This document shows positions 12,481 through 22,790 of a stretch of DNA of 64,000 nucleotides, one piece after another (the stretch's first letter is position 1; each line of letters starts with the position of its first letter). The translations under genes and the position numbers were made by a program. The notes below the pieces were generated by a model. The model made no database searches. It saw only the letters and a program-made list of their open reading frames with translations, and had not been told where the DNA came from. The stretch comes from Stratiolaelaps scimitus (taxonomy: Eukaryota > Arthropoda > Arachnida > Mesostigmata > Laelapidae), in NCBI GenBank assembly GCA_019614645.1, contig JABWDB010000004.1, positions 2,046,001-2,110,000 on the forward strand. The letters are read 5' to 3'.

Positions 12481-13979
12481 TATTTTTCACTCGGGTCTCT
12501 CCTCATTACCTCGACACGGAACTCAGAATGCCCGCGGCGTCTTTCCGCGATCTGCTGTTATCGGTCGTACGGATGATAGTGATAGTCGAGTTGGACCTCG
12601 CCATGGAATTGCCATTGTGAGTCGGTGAGGACAGTGAGCAACCGGCAGTTTCAGTAGAGGAAAAAATATGATTCCTGCACCTGTGGCCGACATACGCTCT
12701 CGCACATGACACTGCGAAGTGTTGGTACATCGTGGGGGGCGTTCTCGTCGTCATCGTCGTCGTCGTCCCCAGCCGCCACAGCCGTCGCGGCGGTTCGCGA
12801 CGAATAGAGAAATGGAGGGAGCCTGTCGACCCATCGAGCAGACTAAAAAGAAAACGGCTCTTTTGGGGATGGCCGATGAGGGATGTGGGTGGGAGGCGAT
12901 AAGGCCTGCCAATAGGGAAACGCGGCTTGAGGATGGGGCAGAGGTAGCTAAAGCTCGATAACGCTCATCCAATAATATCTCGTTTGAGCGGCCCTGTAGA
13001 CCCTGGCCGCGCATGAGCTGCATCTCGATGAGCTGCTGAGACGCCTCTCGGAGCAGTCACAACCTGCCAACAGGCGGACAAGCCAGCCAGCCAGTCAGCT
13101 ACCGACCAAGCAGCCGATCGTCAACGACGTTGCTGCCGTTGCAGCCACCACCAGCGGTCTATGGGCAGCTACGATGGGGACGTCAATGCGGGTGTGGATG
13201 TTGGCGCTGCTGCGGTCAGGCCTCTGCTGCTACAGTTCAGGCTCCCTCTGTTGCTGCTGCTGCTGCAGCAGCCGGTCCTGCTGCCATTTCCGTGCAGACT
13301 GGCCATCCTTCTCTTCGTCCTCATCTTTGAGCAAGAAGAGGAGATGAAATGAGATGACAGCTTTGGCCACCGCCGCGGCAAGGAAACAGCCGGCAACCGC
13401 GAGGCGGGGCCGGCACGCACCCAGCCTGGCCTTCAGCTTCATCGTCCAGACTGGCCCGTTCTCCTCTTTCACCACATAGAACTCCTGACATCCCACACCC
13501 TGACACACAGCTACCCGACCTTCCCTTCGCAGCCTTCACAGCCCTTCTAACCCTGCATTCACTACACATACACAGAGCGACACAAAGAGATCTACAGAAA
13601 CACAAACACCAACCGCAAGCCAGCTGACCGCTGCCTACTGCTATTACAGAGCAGGAAGAAGAGTCCAACAGCCACCCACCAGGCAAGCAGGCAGACAGCT
13701 AGCGGGCACACGAAGCGGGCGGCCGTCTGTCTCCTCCGGTCCTGCTGAGGTCCCGCTGATGATCGTGGACAGACGCCGATGACGAAGTTCGTCGTCCCCT
13801 GATCGAACCAACACCCCAACCTCATACGCTGGCACGCCTCGCTTGCGCACAACGAGAACGGCTGCGAGAGTACACAGAGAAACGGGCCTCCAGATATACG
13901 GGCTCCGCCGGGTTGGCAAGGCGGCGCGGAGGACACTCGTCTCCGACCCAGGGATCCAAGATCGAAACAGACAAAGAGG

Positions 13980-14020
<41 letters not shown>

Positions 14021-14200
14021 GGAGAGCCATGAGCAGAATAGAGTGACAACTGCGAATCGTGGAAAATGTCGCGGCCGGCAAACGCCCGCCCGACCGAACG
14101 CTGTTCATGATCATTGTCAAACAACGGGGTCCAGACTGTCGTAGACCGGAGTGTAACACCACAGCCGCGTCACGTATTGCACAATGTTGGCTACGCGTTG
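12480..14200. other. GC-rich, triplet-repeat block (promoter/5'-UTR-like)
   Basis: GC content and CpG frequency rise clearly above the surroundings. The block carries CGT runs (about 12746-12766), CTG/CAG runs (about 13206-13272), CAGC repeats (about 13083-13100), CA-rich segments (about 13490-13610) and a long AG array. Frames are open on both strands because stops are rare in such DNA, so no coding call is made. It may be a CpG-rich promoter or first-exon region of a neighbouring gene, but no TATA box, Inr or splice donor stands out. Confidence 0.35.
13981..14019. repeat. (AG)n microsatellite
   Basis: About 18 AG units with one or two interruptions, inside the GC-rich block. Confidence 0.95.
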
Positions 14201-15089
14201 ACAAATCGAGTTTTGTAGTTTTATACTGTTGCTACGCCGGCTACTGTTGGGCTATAATGAAGGAGAGTGTTTGGAACTCAAAATTAAAGGCCTTTAACAT
14301 GTTTGTCGAGTTGCAGATTGAAACGTCTAATGAATTAATAGCGTATGTGTTTATTGATCGGAGGGTTATATCCATACTATATATGGATATAGTATAGTAT
14401 AGTAGTTGGATGCTGTCTACGAAATTGAACTGCTGTACGGCTTGAAAAAACAGGACGATTGAGTTTCCTGTGGAAAGTTTACGGTCCTGGGAGGATAGCG
14501 TATCTCACCTTCGACAATTCTGACGACCATCTGGCAAGGACTGCCATTAAATGGACTCGCTACATAACTATAATAAAACAACAAATTGAACTCAATCACA
14601 ATTGAAGGACATGGATGCAATATACGTTATTTACGCATTACGATATTGTATATCGTCGAGGGTAATGTAGGCATCTCATAGGTAACTAGCCAAATCGTCG
14701 AAAGAATCGAACTGCAAATAGTGTCGCGCGGTTGATCAGGGAAAAGGCATACTTTGTCCTCGTGTGTCGTTCAATTATGTGTTATTCCGAATCTCGGATA
14801 ATGCCGACATCGCGGGAGGCGACAATCACTTGGAAAACGCCACATGCATAACATGCGTCGGAACTGGGCATTTATTTATGCGTTAGGCCGGAAGCCTAAG
14901 GAGAATATTTATGCTACACGAGCTGGAGATAGTAAATATTTGACACTCACCAAACTATACTCGAGGTTACCTGGTGGCAGCGCGCGCAGCAGAGAACGAA
15001 ACAGCCGGACGCAATTCGAGTTCTATTTGTTTGGCAGCCGGCCGCTGTTCAGTATACTTTGCGCGTATCTTGCTAGAGACTATGGAATA

Positions 15090-15116
15090 GTCGCGAATAG
15101 CCGAGCTATTCGCGAC
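15090..15116. repeat. Perfect 12-bp inverted repeat, 3-nt loop
   Basis: GTCGCGAATAGC and GCTATTCGCGAC are exact reverse complements separated by CGA. The loop is too short for a microRNA precursor. No T-tract follows. Confidence 0.9.
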
Positions 15117-15160
15117 CTATATGTAAATATTTTGATTTACTTATATTTTGTTGTCCACAG

Positions 15161-15231
15161 CGTCCGGGTGAGCCGTAAAGGTGGAAAAATTGTGCTGTAT
15201 AATATGTACGGACCATATCCGAGGGTGGGTT
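15161..15231 (+). CDS. Possible short internal exon
   Basis: A pyrimidine-rich acceptor (TTTTGTTGTCCACAG) precedes 15161 and a near-consensus donor (GGTT|GTAAGT) follows 15231. The frame is open and reads VSRKGGKIVLYNMYGPYP-like residues. Length is 71 nt. No protein family recognised, and chance pairing of splice-like sites is a serious alternative. Confidence 0.15.
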
Positions 15232-15257
15232 GTAAGTTTTTAAAACAAAACACACAC

Positions 15258-15258
<1 letters not shown>

Positions 15259-15289
<31 letters not shown>
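15259..15289. repeat. (AT)n microsatellite
   Basis: About 15 TA units, preceded by a short CA run. Confidence 0.95.
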
Positions 15290-15291
<2 letters not shown>

Positions 15292-16679
15292 TCTTCATTT
15301 CTCTGACCTCATTGCACTATATAATAGATCTGGAGCGGTTCGGCTCTGCTGAACTCGACGCCCTCACCCAATGGTTGAGTGGAAAACTGTATGATCGCTC
15401 AGATCGCGACAGTCGAAGTTATACGGAATTAAGGGGGAATACGCAAGTTTAGTGGCTTTGAAAATTCCACACTGGCGCTGTTCATAGATGCGCCGCTCAG
15501 CGCGCGCGCGCGCATCAGCCATTCCCATAATCTCCAAAACAAGATATAGAGGTGGTAGACGCACCAAAATGCGGAGAATGCCTTCCACATTCATGCGACA
15601 CACGAGGTGCAGCGTGTAATTTTAAGAAATTCATAAAAAAATAAAGGAACCGCTCAACAGTTGTTCAAAAACGCCCAACTTTATGGGGCATATGATTCTC
15701 GGTGGAATTTTTGCCCTCCTCTGTTTTCTACATACCAATGTTACGATGACGCTAGTATCAACATGTGGCCGGAAAAAACACACCTATATAAATAACAGCC
15801 TAAAGACAACTTGCCCCAACTTGTGACAGGTCGTTCGGGAAGATACCCACTGATGGAGGGATTCTTGCCGGATTGTCCAATGACAACTGAGGCCTGAGCG
15901 ATGACGACGAAAGTCGCGCTGCAGGCAATACCGGCCACGTGGCATTTCTTCTGGCAGCGTGTAGCGTGGGCAGAAGCTTGTCTCCGTAAATGTGCCTATA
16001 TCGTTGGCTGCAGGAGGTGCACAGGGGGAAGAAATGGGCTTCTGCGAGGGTCTGATGTTTCCTCGGTGGAAGAAGAGGAAAAGTTGGTTTCAGTGATTAC
16101 GGTTGACTCAAAACGTGCAAAGATCAAGAGATGCGTTCGCGGAGAACAACGCTTCCGCCGAAATCGTTAGCAAGATCATTTTTACTGAGGTCTTTCACAA
16201 AACGCCAGCCCGGCCTGTACACATCCGATTTCCACTTCACAGGGTGGCACAGGATGCATTCGGGCCCTGATCCTGTCGACATTTTATATGTATGTATTTA
16301 CGCAATTCAGACGAAACACCATGTGGGCTCGGACGTATGCATATATTACAAATCGGTACATTTTTTTCATTATGCGATTTTCTGTGATGTCTGCTTGTTA
16401 TTGCACACAACCAAAACTGTGTTATTTTCACAGCAGATATATTATACCGACATGCTAAACTGCACTCTTTAACGCCACCATCGTAACCCCTCTCTCCCCC
16501 TCCCCCCACCCTATGGATCTGGTCCATCACCATGACCTTTATATCGTACAAACGACGAGTTGCTGTATATATTCAGTTAGTATTGTACTACATTTCAGCT
16601 CATTGCCCCGTTCATTGCAACACTGATCCGATGGGCATTTCTTTCCGGCGAAACAATGCTTATTGTTGTTCCTACACCG

Positions 16680-18700
16680 GTCTGCCTCCATTGACCCTCT
16701 CGCTTAGCTTCTCTCCTCTCCGAAGAGTCTGTTCTGGCGGGGGCGCGTTCTCTCATCTAGCTCAACTGCGGCGATAGAAAACGGAGACAACAAGCCAATG
16801 GGAAGAGCACGACCGATTCAAAACATGACCGAAAATCGCTGAAAACGGACGCGTCGACGACAGATTCGCCTCGTCTGGCTCGACGGCGACTGCCGCGGAC
16901 CCAACAGGCACACACGGCGGAAGACGAACTGCGGTGCCAAGACGAGCTTCGGCCAAACTCTGCCGAACAACATCGCCCGATGGTTCTGTGATTCCTCTGC
17001 GTGGTCGGATGAGGACGGGTTGGTAGCGGGCTGCCGATCAGAAACAAAAGGAGAAATGAAGTTTTACGACCGCCGACAACGACGACGATGTCGAGGCGAT
17101 GGGCGGAATATATTATTGGAAATTTATGCGATGAGAAATTAAACCCGAAAAGAAATCACTCGCAAGCGGCCGCTGTCGTCGCTGCCGTCGCCGCGAGTCG
17201 AGCGAAGTGGAGTCGATCCGAGCCTCAAGTCGAGCTCGGCCAAATCAAACGAGCAGGGTACGCGTAGAGACGGAAGAGAGGAGAGATATCGGATAGCGCA
17301 CGGGATGGAGAGAAATAAGTGGAGGAAGGAATACAACGGATGCGCAGACAGAGGACGAGCAGGACGATGAAGAAGTTTCAGCGCTGCATGCGTTGTTTTC
17401 CTTCGGCGGCGGCGGCGGCTGTTCCTGCTTCTACTGCTCCGGCTGCTGCTGCTACTACTGTTGTTGTTGTTATTGTTGTTGGCGGCGGCGGCGGCGGCGG
17501 CGCGGTGTCGACGCAGGAGAGCAACGAGATCGGCCGGGGGAGCGCAATGGAACCGCAGTGGGGTTAAGGCCTGCTTGTGTTATTGCTAGTTTGCCGTGCT
17601 ATGTGCTTCGGTTTGCTATGCTCGCTCACTCATTCACTCACTGACTCACGCTATATGATGCACGCCTGTCGATCTGTCCATCGATATGCCTGTGCAGATG
17701 TTTGTCCGTAGGTCGGTCGGTTGGTCCGTTACACTGCTGCAAGGTCGTTGGCCGCTTGCCTCCTTTCCTGGCAGAGATTGCCGTTCGCTCTCGCTAGGAT
17801 CGTGTGTAGCTCGAGACGAGGATCGCTGACGTGAGCGCGGCAAAGCGTGACACCGCGGAACGTCTCTGGGCCTCTCTGCGCGTTGTCTTCGCTCTTGTGT
17901 CGGTGCATCTGTCTGTTTCTCTGCGGCGGCGTCGTCTGTTTGGTTGTTTGCCGTGTGTTCTGTATGCCCGTTGTGTGTGCGCGTGTGTCTATGTGCTATG
18001 TATATTCGAAGAGAAACAGAACGGCGCAGAAGCGCAGGAGGGCTCCTTAAATCCCCGTCGTCCCGGAGTCCGGTCCGATCCCTAAAAAGCCCTGTTTAGC
18101 CTCATACGAGCGGAGATCGGATCGAAGAAGAGGAAACATCAATTTGTTTTGGAAGGGAAGGCACAGCAGAATGAAACAGAGCAGCAGCAGCAGCAGCGGC
18201 ATCGAAATAGGGGCTGAAAGTGGGTGGGCGTTTGAAGGGTTGCGGGGAGACTTCCAACGAACGCATGACAGAGGTCGAAGCCGATCCCGACCAAGAGCGA
18301 AGTGATTCGAGGGTAAGCCGCCATCGGCGTAGCGGGCGGCGAGAGACGGCGTCAGGCCGCTTCAGGCCGCTATTTTCCCAGACGACCGATCGTTCGGCCG
18401 AGCAACCGCCCAACCAACCGACCCCTCAAGTCGACGGACAACGGGGTACACGGCAATGGATGAGTCGAGACGGAAGATACGAGAGTCACGGGAGTAGTTT
18501 CGGGAAAGGGACTTGGAGAGGGGGCGTCCCGCATGACGGTAGATCGCAATGGGGCAACAACTAGCTAGAGGATTCCGGATGGACGGATGAGGATTCTAGC
18601 ATGACCTCGGGATCGCTGTCGTCAACGCCGTATGCTGCTGTTAATGCTTTTGCTGCAGCAAGCCCTTCAACTCCTACTACTACGACTACCACTACCACTG
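16680..18700. other. GC-rich, triplet-repeat block (promoter/5'-UTR-like)
   Basis: High GC and CpG, with GGC/GCT/GTT runs at about 17404-17504, CAG runs at about 18180-18198, and many CGAC/CGTC words. Translations across it are poly-Ala, poly-Val or poly-Gly in one frame and poly-Cys or poly-Arg in another, so coding status cannot be decided. It resembles the 12.5-14.2 and 47-50.3 kb blocks. Confidence 0.35.
17404..17504. repeat. Compound triplet repeat (GGC / CTG / TTG)
   Basis: Successive runs of GGC, GCT/ACT, TTG and again GGC. Length changes by whole triplets are expected here. Confidence 0.85.
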
Positions 18701-18717
18701 ATGACGCGTCATGCTGA
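18565..18717 (+). CDS. Low-complexity open frame, coding status uncertain
   Basis: The + frame after a stop at about 18562 reads acidic, then Ser/Thr-rich, then Ala-rich, then poly-Thr sequence (SLSSTPYAAVNAFAAASP, then eight Thr, then DDASC) to a stop. The bias resembles linkers of transcription factors. The minus strand is also open across 18561-19034 (157 codons, with a poly-Val run opposite the poly-Thr), so strand cannot be assigned. No domain is seen. Confidence 0.2.
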   Translation, partial: LEDSGWTDEDSSMTSGSLSSTPYAAVNAFAAASPSTPTTTTTTTTDDASC

Positions 18718-19740
18718 GGAGAGGCTATTGGAGAGGGTTCGTTGCGTCCATAGATTCGAAGCGTCTGTGAGCGGGCTGTGTCTAGTGCTGTTGGTGCTGC
18801 TAAACGACGCATGATCGAGCTCCGAACCACTCGGAGACTCCCTGGGGATACGACAACGCTTGTTGATCGGATTCCACCAGGTCCGCTTGTCTGACTTCCT
18901 GTCGCGCCTTCAGTAGCTATAATACTATTCAAGTGAATATTGCAGAGGCCTCGCGTCCGGGAGCTTCCCTTGAATTTTAGCTTCGCGTCGTAGAGCTCGG
19001 GTATTGCTTTGCCTACGGTGATAGTCGACTGCATGATGATAGTAATAATGATAACAGGGTTTCTCCCTCCTGTGGGGTGTACAAGTGAACAATAAGCGTG
19101 TTTTTAGTATAGGAGAGAAACTTGCTACACTCTAGTCTGGCAAGGCGAAGGTGCTTGCCCTCTAAGGCCAAGATGCTTGATCTCTATATGTTCACTATTA
19201 CTAAAGTTCGAAGGTTCCAACTCACCGTGTTCTATTCCATTGCCATCATCTGCCCCAACTATTAGATTACGCCCACTTTTAAGTTCGATTTATTTTTGAG
19301 CGATACGTATACCTTTTTGACATTGATGTTTTAAAGGTTTCTAAGAAGCTCCAACGCATTTGCCGTTATCTGAGACATGTGTACGGCATAAATACGATAG
19401 CTTATGAATAGTAGGGGATAATGACCATAATTGGATAAAGAATTTAGATTTCACCCTTTTCGGTAACCGCTAAATATTCTTCATTATCTCAACCGTATGG
19501 ATCGCAGTCTATGAAATCTTAGGAAAGTAAGAACGACAGGTCAAATATTGGCTAATATGCATTCGTAATATTGAAGTTCATTGATCTGAGCGTCACACAA
19601 GTAGATTAGTATGATAATTGTATAATATTTTAATGATTACTATAGTTAATTGCATATTCCACTCTAGTCATTTCATCCTTTTGTCAATGTTATATCTGCA
19701 ATTTTCATGGAGTTAAGTTGGCTTCGTCTTCGCGCCCGGT
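18718..19740. other. Non-genic AT-rich stretch
   Basis: Transition from the GC-rich block to AT-rich DNA. No repeat family or gene recognised. Confidence 0.5.
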
Positions 19741-19754
19741 CATGTGATGCATTC

Positions 19755-19915
19755 GTGTATACCTGCCTTGCACCCGGAGGAGAGACACGTAGGTGCACGG
19801 GTTCGATCCCATTCGTTGCCCATTTGCACTTAGAGTTCCGCCTTACGAAGCCGTAAAAAAATTCTAATCACGTGGACCCAAAAATGTTGACTGAGAGTCA
19901 GCCCGAAAAACGATT
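19755..19915 (+). mobile_element. SINE family 2, copy A (tRNA-derived)
   Basis: A tRNA-like B box CGGGTTCGATCCCATTCG is followed by GTTGCCCATTTGCACTTAGAG, CCGCCTTACGAAGCCG, and then the core CACGTGGACC...AATGTTGACTGAGAGTCAGCC. The same order of blocks appears at 36.54-36.68 kb, with core-only fragments at 40.83 and 63.06 kb. Start and end are approximate. Part of an overlapping 163-codon minus frame is just the complement of this repeat. Confidence 0.7.
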
Positions 19916-21215
19916 TTAGTTCGCTTCGCCGACTAAATGAGAACAAGTCTTTATTTTGCCGTGCAAGGTGTTTCCAGTTTGTAATAAAAAAGTATCCCAA
20001 CTTTATGGTGTCGTATTGTCCACTTCGTGGGCCTATTATTGCTATCTCTTTATTTTTCTTGTATGGAGACAAAGCGAACAATAAAAAAAAAATGGAAAAA
20101 ACCAACCAAAGAACAGCGACAACGCAGTGAGGCAGCATAATTGAAGCTAGGTCCCATAAATGAAATTGCGAGATTTCTCTACCCCTTTCTATTTTTCCCC
20201 ATAGCAAATCCTCAGCTGACTCCCAATCGAAGATCTCGGTACCGCTGGATAGCATTACTTCACATTTCCATAGTGAAAAGACATGGCTTCCAGTTGATTT
20301 TCTGATACGTGAAAGCCGCAAGATAAACGCCTAGAAACCGTCATTATAAAAGAATTGTTTTTATAACGATACATTTTAATCAAATTCGCTTGCTCCCTTT
20401 TTCCTTACATACTTCCCATGCGCGAAATACTAGTATCTAAATAAACATACACGTACCCTGTCATATGGTCGTTACTGCACAAATGCAGTGCGGATGTAAT
20501 AAGAACCAGTTGGCCTGACATCCAGTCTCCAACAGCGTCATTCATTCTTGTATACGTTAGCGTCGCCAGTACCTAGAGACGTAACTTGAGTAATAGGCGG
20601 ATAATAGAACACATCCCAGTTCGCAAATTCGCTATTCAAAATCTGGCCTTGCCTGTGAGAGGTATGGATTTGTCTTCCGGTACATTTCCGTTGCAGTTGG
20701 TGGCGTTTTCCTCACAACAGTCGCATTTGTGTAGATGATTGGCAGAATTTGATTCAAAGCGGGCACAGCTAACTTGAGGCAAAAGTCACAATCGAATTGT
20801 GCAATATTATATTCTGAAATGAACATGTATACGCAACACCTGCCGTCCGGAAAAATGAATGGCGCTCATATAAAGATATCAAGCATGTGGTCCAATATTT
20901 AGGGGCGCACTTGACACTACTACATAATGCACTTGGCTGGCCTTCACTCGAAATAGTCATCTACCTGTAATAACGAGTCTTGCTAATAATTCACTCACTC
21001 AAAGCGCGTAATGCAGATCCTACAAATGCTACGGGCCACAAGATTATTGTCTTAAATCACACTTCGCTCAAATAATCATTTCGGCGGCGTATTGCATGAG
21101 AACAACGCTAAACTAACCTGAGCATGTCGACGTGCTCTCATCGTACGGCGTAGTTCGCCAAACTACTCGCGGCGAATAAACTACAAAAATAACTGTTAAT
21201 AAGCTATTAAGTAAG
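19916..21215. other. Non-genic stretch left of the LTR element
   Basis: AT-rich. A minus frame at about 19830-20321 encodes one hydrophobic stretch (VVAVLWLVFSIFFLLFAL), but it begins inside a SINE and has no recognisable family, so it is not called a gene. Confidence 0.5.
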
Positions 21216-21220
21216 ACCGT
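21216..21220. repeat. Target-site duplication, left (ACCGT)
   Basis: ACCGT lies immediately before the left LTR and recurs immediately after the right LTR (24816-24820). Five-bp duplications are typical of Ty3/gypsy integration and fix both ends of the element. Confidence 0.85.
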
Positions 21221-21319
21221 TGAGATGGAACTAGTATATACGGATCATAATAAAGATTGTAATTACTGTCAGTTATTCTAAAGAGACAGCAAAGTCGAGT
21301 CGTCATCGCCAATTTAACA
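21221..21319 (+). repeat. 5' LTR (99 bp)
   Basis: Starts TGAGATGGAA and ends TTTAACA. It aligns throughout with 24716-24815. It contains a TATA-like TATATA (about 21235-21240) and the polyadenylation-type AATAAAG (21249-21255). These LTRs are very short, so promoter and poly(A) functions are compressed. The first and last bases are fixed by the flanking ACCGT duplication. Confidence 0.88.
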
Positions 21320-21320
21320 C

Positions 21321-21338
21321 TGGTGACAAGATAAAAAC
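21321..21338 (+). promoter_or_regulatory. Primer-binding site
   Basis: TGGTGACAAGATAAAA starts one base after the LTR. Beginning with TGG matches the CCA end of a tRNA primer. The exact tRNA cannot be named from this copy. Confidence 0.6.
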
Positions 21339-21383
21339 TTCTAAAAAAGTATTTTTTATTTTGACATAAACTTCTAAAAAAGT
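21335..21383 (+). repeat. 16-bp direct repeat in the element's leader
   Basis: AAACTTCTAAAAAAGT occurs at 21335-21350 and again at 21368-21383, between the primer-binding site and the gag start. Confidence 0.9.
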
Positions 21384-21441
21384 CTACTTAACTACTATCT
21401 ACCACTACTATTACTGCCAGTACGATTACGAAATAACCATA

Positions 21442-22365
21442 ATGGCCATTGGTGCTCGTTACCTCGAAGCTCCCCTGAACCGCCTTCTCCGAAACCAAAG
21501 CGCAATGATCACTCAAACGATTAACGAACTAATACTGGCTGCCGAGCAACAACAACAAAAAAAAGATTCTCTCATCCTAGGTCTAAATAGCAGGATCTCA
21601 AATTTTACGTACGACCCAGCTAACGGCCAAGTCTTCGACAACTGCTTTGCAACATATAATGATGTTCTCGCTAAGGATGGTGCTAGTCTGTCAAATGAAG
21701 GCAAAGCTCGCTCTCTAGCACAAACGTTGGACGCTTTATGCTTTGAAAGCTGTAGTGCACACATTTTACCGAGAACACCAACTGCCCAGATAACGTTCGA
21801 AGACACCGTTAAATATTTGGTCACAATCCAGCTCTGAGCTCTGGACAGTATATGTTCGACAAATCGACCTGGAAAAAGAACTCGAATATGACATTTGACG
21901 AATATATACGCGCAGAATCAATCGTCTATATCAGACGGCAGAAATATCGGCGACGACAGAAGACGCTGTCAAATGTTTCATATGGAGATGTGGATTAGTC
22001 AACCCGGAATATGAAGATGTTACGACAGGTAGCAGTGAAATATCTTGATCTCGTTGAAAAAAAGCAGATGCAACACTTGCCTCCCTCCATATTCATATTA
22101 AACAATTCATACAATTACAGGAGACATATCGTCACAAGTATGTCACTCTAATCATACGCCTAGTACGTCTTCGAAAATGTCAGTTAACAGAGTCGATGTA
22201 CCTGTCTCGATGTTCCGACCACACGTGAATTCACAACAAAAACCACCTTATCCACTGTAAATGTTGCGGAGGTATGCATTGGAAAATTCGTTGGCCGTTT
22301 AAAAACAATGCATGCCAGAAATATAAAGAAAATTTGGCACAAACGACGATTTCGTGTCTCCAAAA
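21442..22365 (+). pseudogene. gag: gag pseudogene of the LTR element
   Basis: Gag forms the particle of the retroelement and binds its RNA. The ATG at 21442 opens 131 codons with a coiled N-terminal part (AAEQQQQKKDSLILGL) followed by the conserved FTYDPANG...FDNCFATYNDV region typical of Mag-type gag proteins in arthropods. After a stop at 21835-21837, homology continues in other frames (KCFIWRCGLVNPEYEDV near 22000). A decayed zinc-knuckle pair lies near 22245-22360 (HCKCCGGMHW, then ACQKYKENLAQTTISC) with several Cys/His changed or mis-spaced. Frameshifts make it non-functional. A near-perfect hairpin follows it directly. Confidence 0.8.
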
Positions 22366-22389
22366 CAGAATTTTGAGTCTCCAAACTAG

Positions 22390-22442
22390 TTTCGCTAGTT
22401 GATTCTCTAGGTACCAACCGCCTAGAGAATCACCTAGCGGAA
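22390..22442. repeat. Near-perfect hairpin inside the LTR element (22-nt arms, 9-nt loop)
   Basis: TTTCGCTAGTTGATTCTCTAGG and CCTAGAGAATCACCTAGCGG(AA) pair at 20 of 22 positions around TACCAACCG. It sits between the gag zinc-knuckle remnant and the protease, where no such structure is expected. Confidence 0.85.
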
Positions 22443-22662
22443 CTGGCAGCAGATATTCTCGGAGGAATAATCAATAGTCCCGTACTTCTCTTAACGTACG
22501 ATCATTACAGTTTGCTATGAGCCAGAAAGTTCGGAGAACTCAGATGATATTGCGACTATCGTTATTCATTAATCGGTCAACGTTGCTAAAAAAACAGACC
22601 CTGATTCTAAAAGATCTTTCAGATTTTCTATAGAACCATAAATATACGAAATAAAAAATTAG

Positions 22663-22790
22663 TCCTCGAGAACAGACACTGGATCAGATGTTACTGTACT
22701 AAACAGAGATGTGTGGGATAAACTAAATCATCCCCCATTAACACCCTGTAACCATTCTCTACATGCAGCCAATAGGGAGACACGTAATTG
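22663..22790 (+). pseudogene. Aspartic protease (retropepsin) remnant of the LTR element
   Basis: The protease would process the Gag-Pol polyprotein. The active-site signature DTGSDVTVLN is encoded from 22675 (Asp codon 22675-22677), followed by RDVWDKLNHPPLTPCNHS, which fits the region after the active site in gypsy proteases. A stop lies just upstream in the same frame, and the downstream half is missing, ending where the minus-strand segment begins (about 22790). Truncated and inactive. Confidence 0.75.

Larger units (their letters stand above)
14200..16680. other. Non-genic AT-richer stretch
   Basis: Between two GC-rich blocks. Contains a perfect hairpin (15090-15116), an (AT)n array (15259-15289), a CGCG run near 15501-15510, and a small exon-like segment (15161-15231). 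No domain is recognised. Confidence 0.5.

Noticed and set aside
13644..14204. A 186-codon minus-strand frame
   Set aside because: It crosses the (AG)n array as a Ser-Leu repeat and lies in GC-rich DNA where stops are rare. Competing frames are open on both strands.
19830..20321. A 163-codon minus-strand frame with one hydrophobic segment
   Set aside because: One end of it is the complement of a SINE-2 copy. No start context, conserved domain or neighbour supports it.
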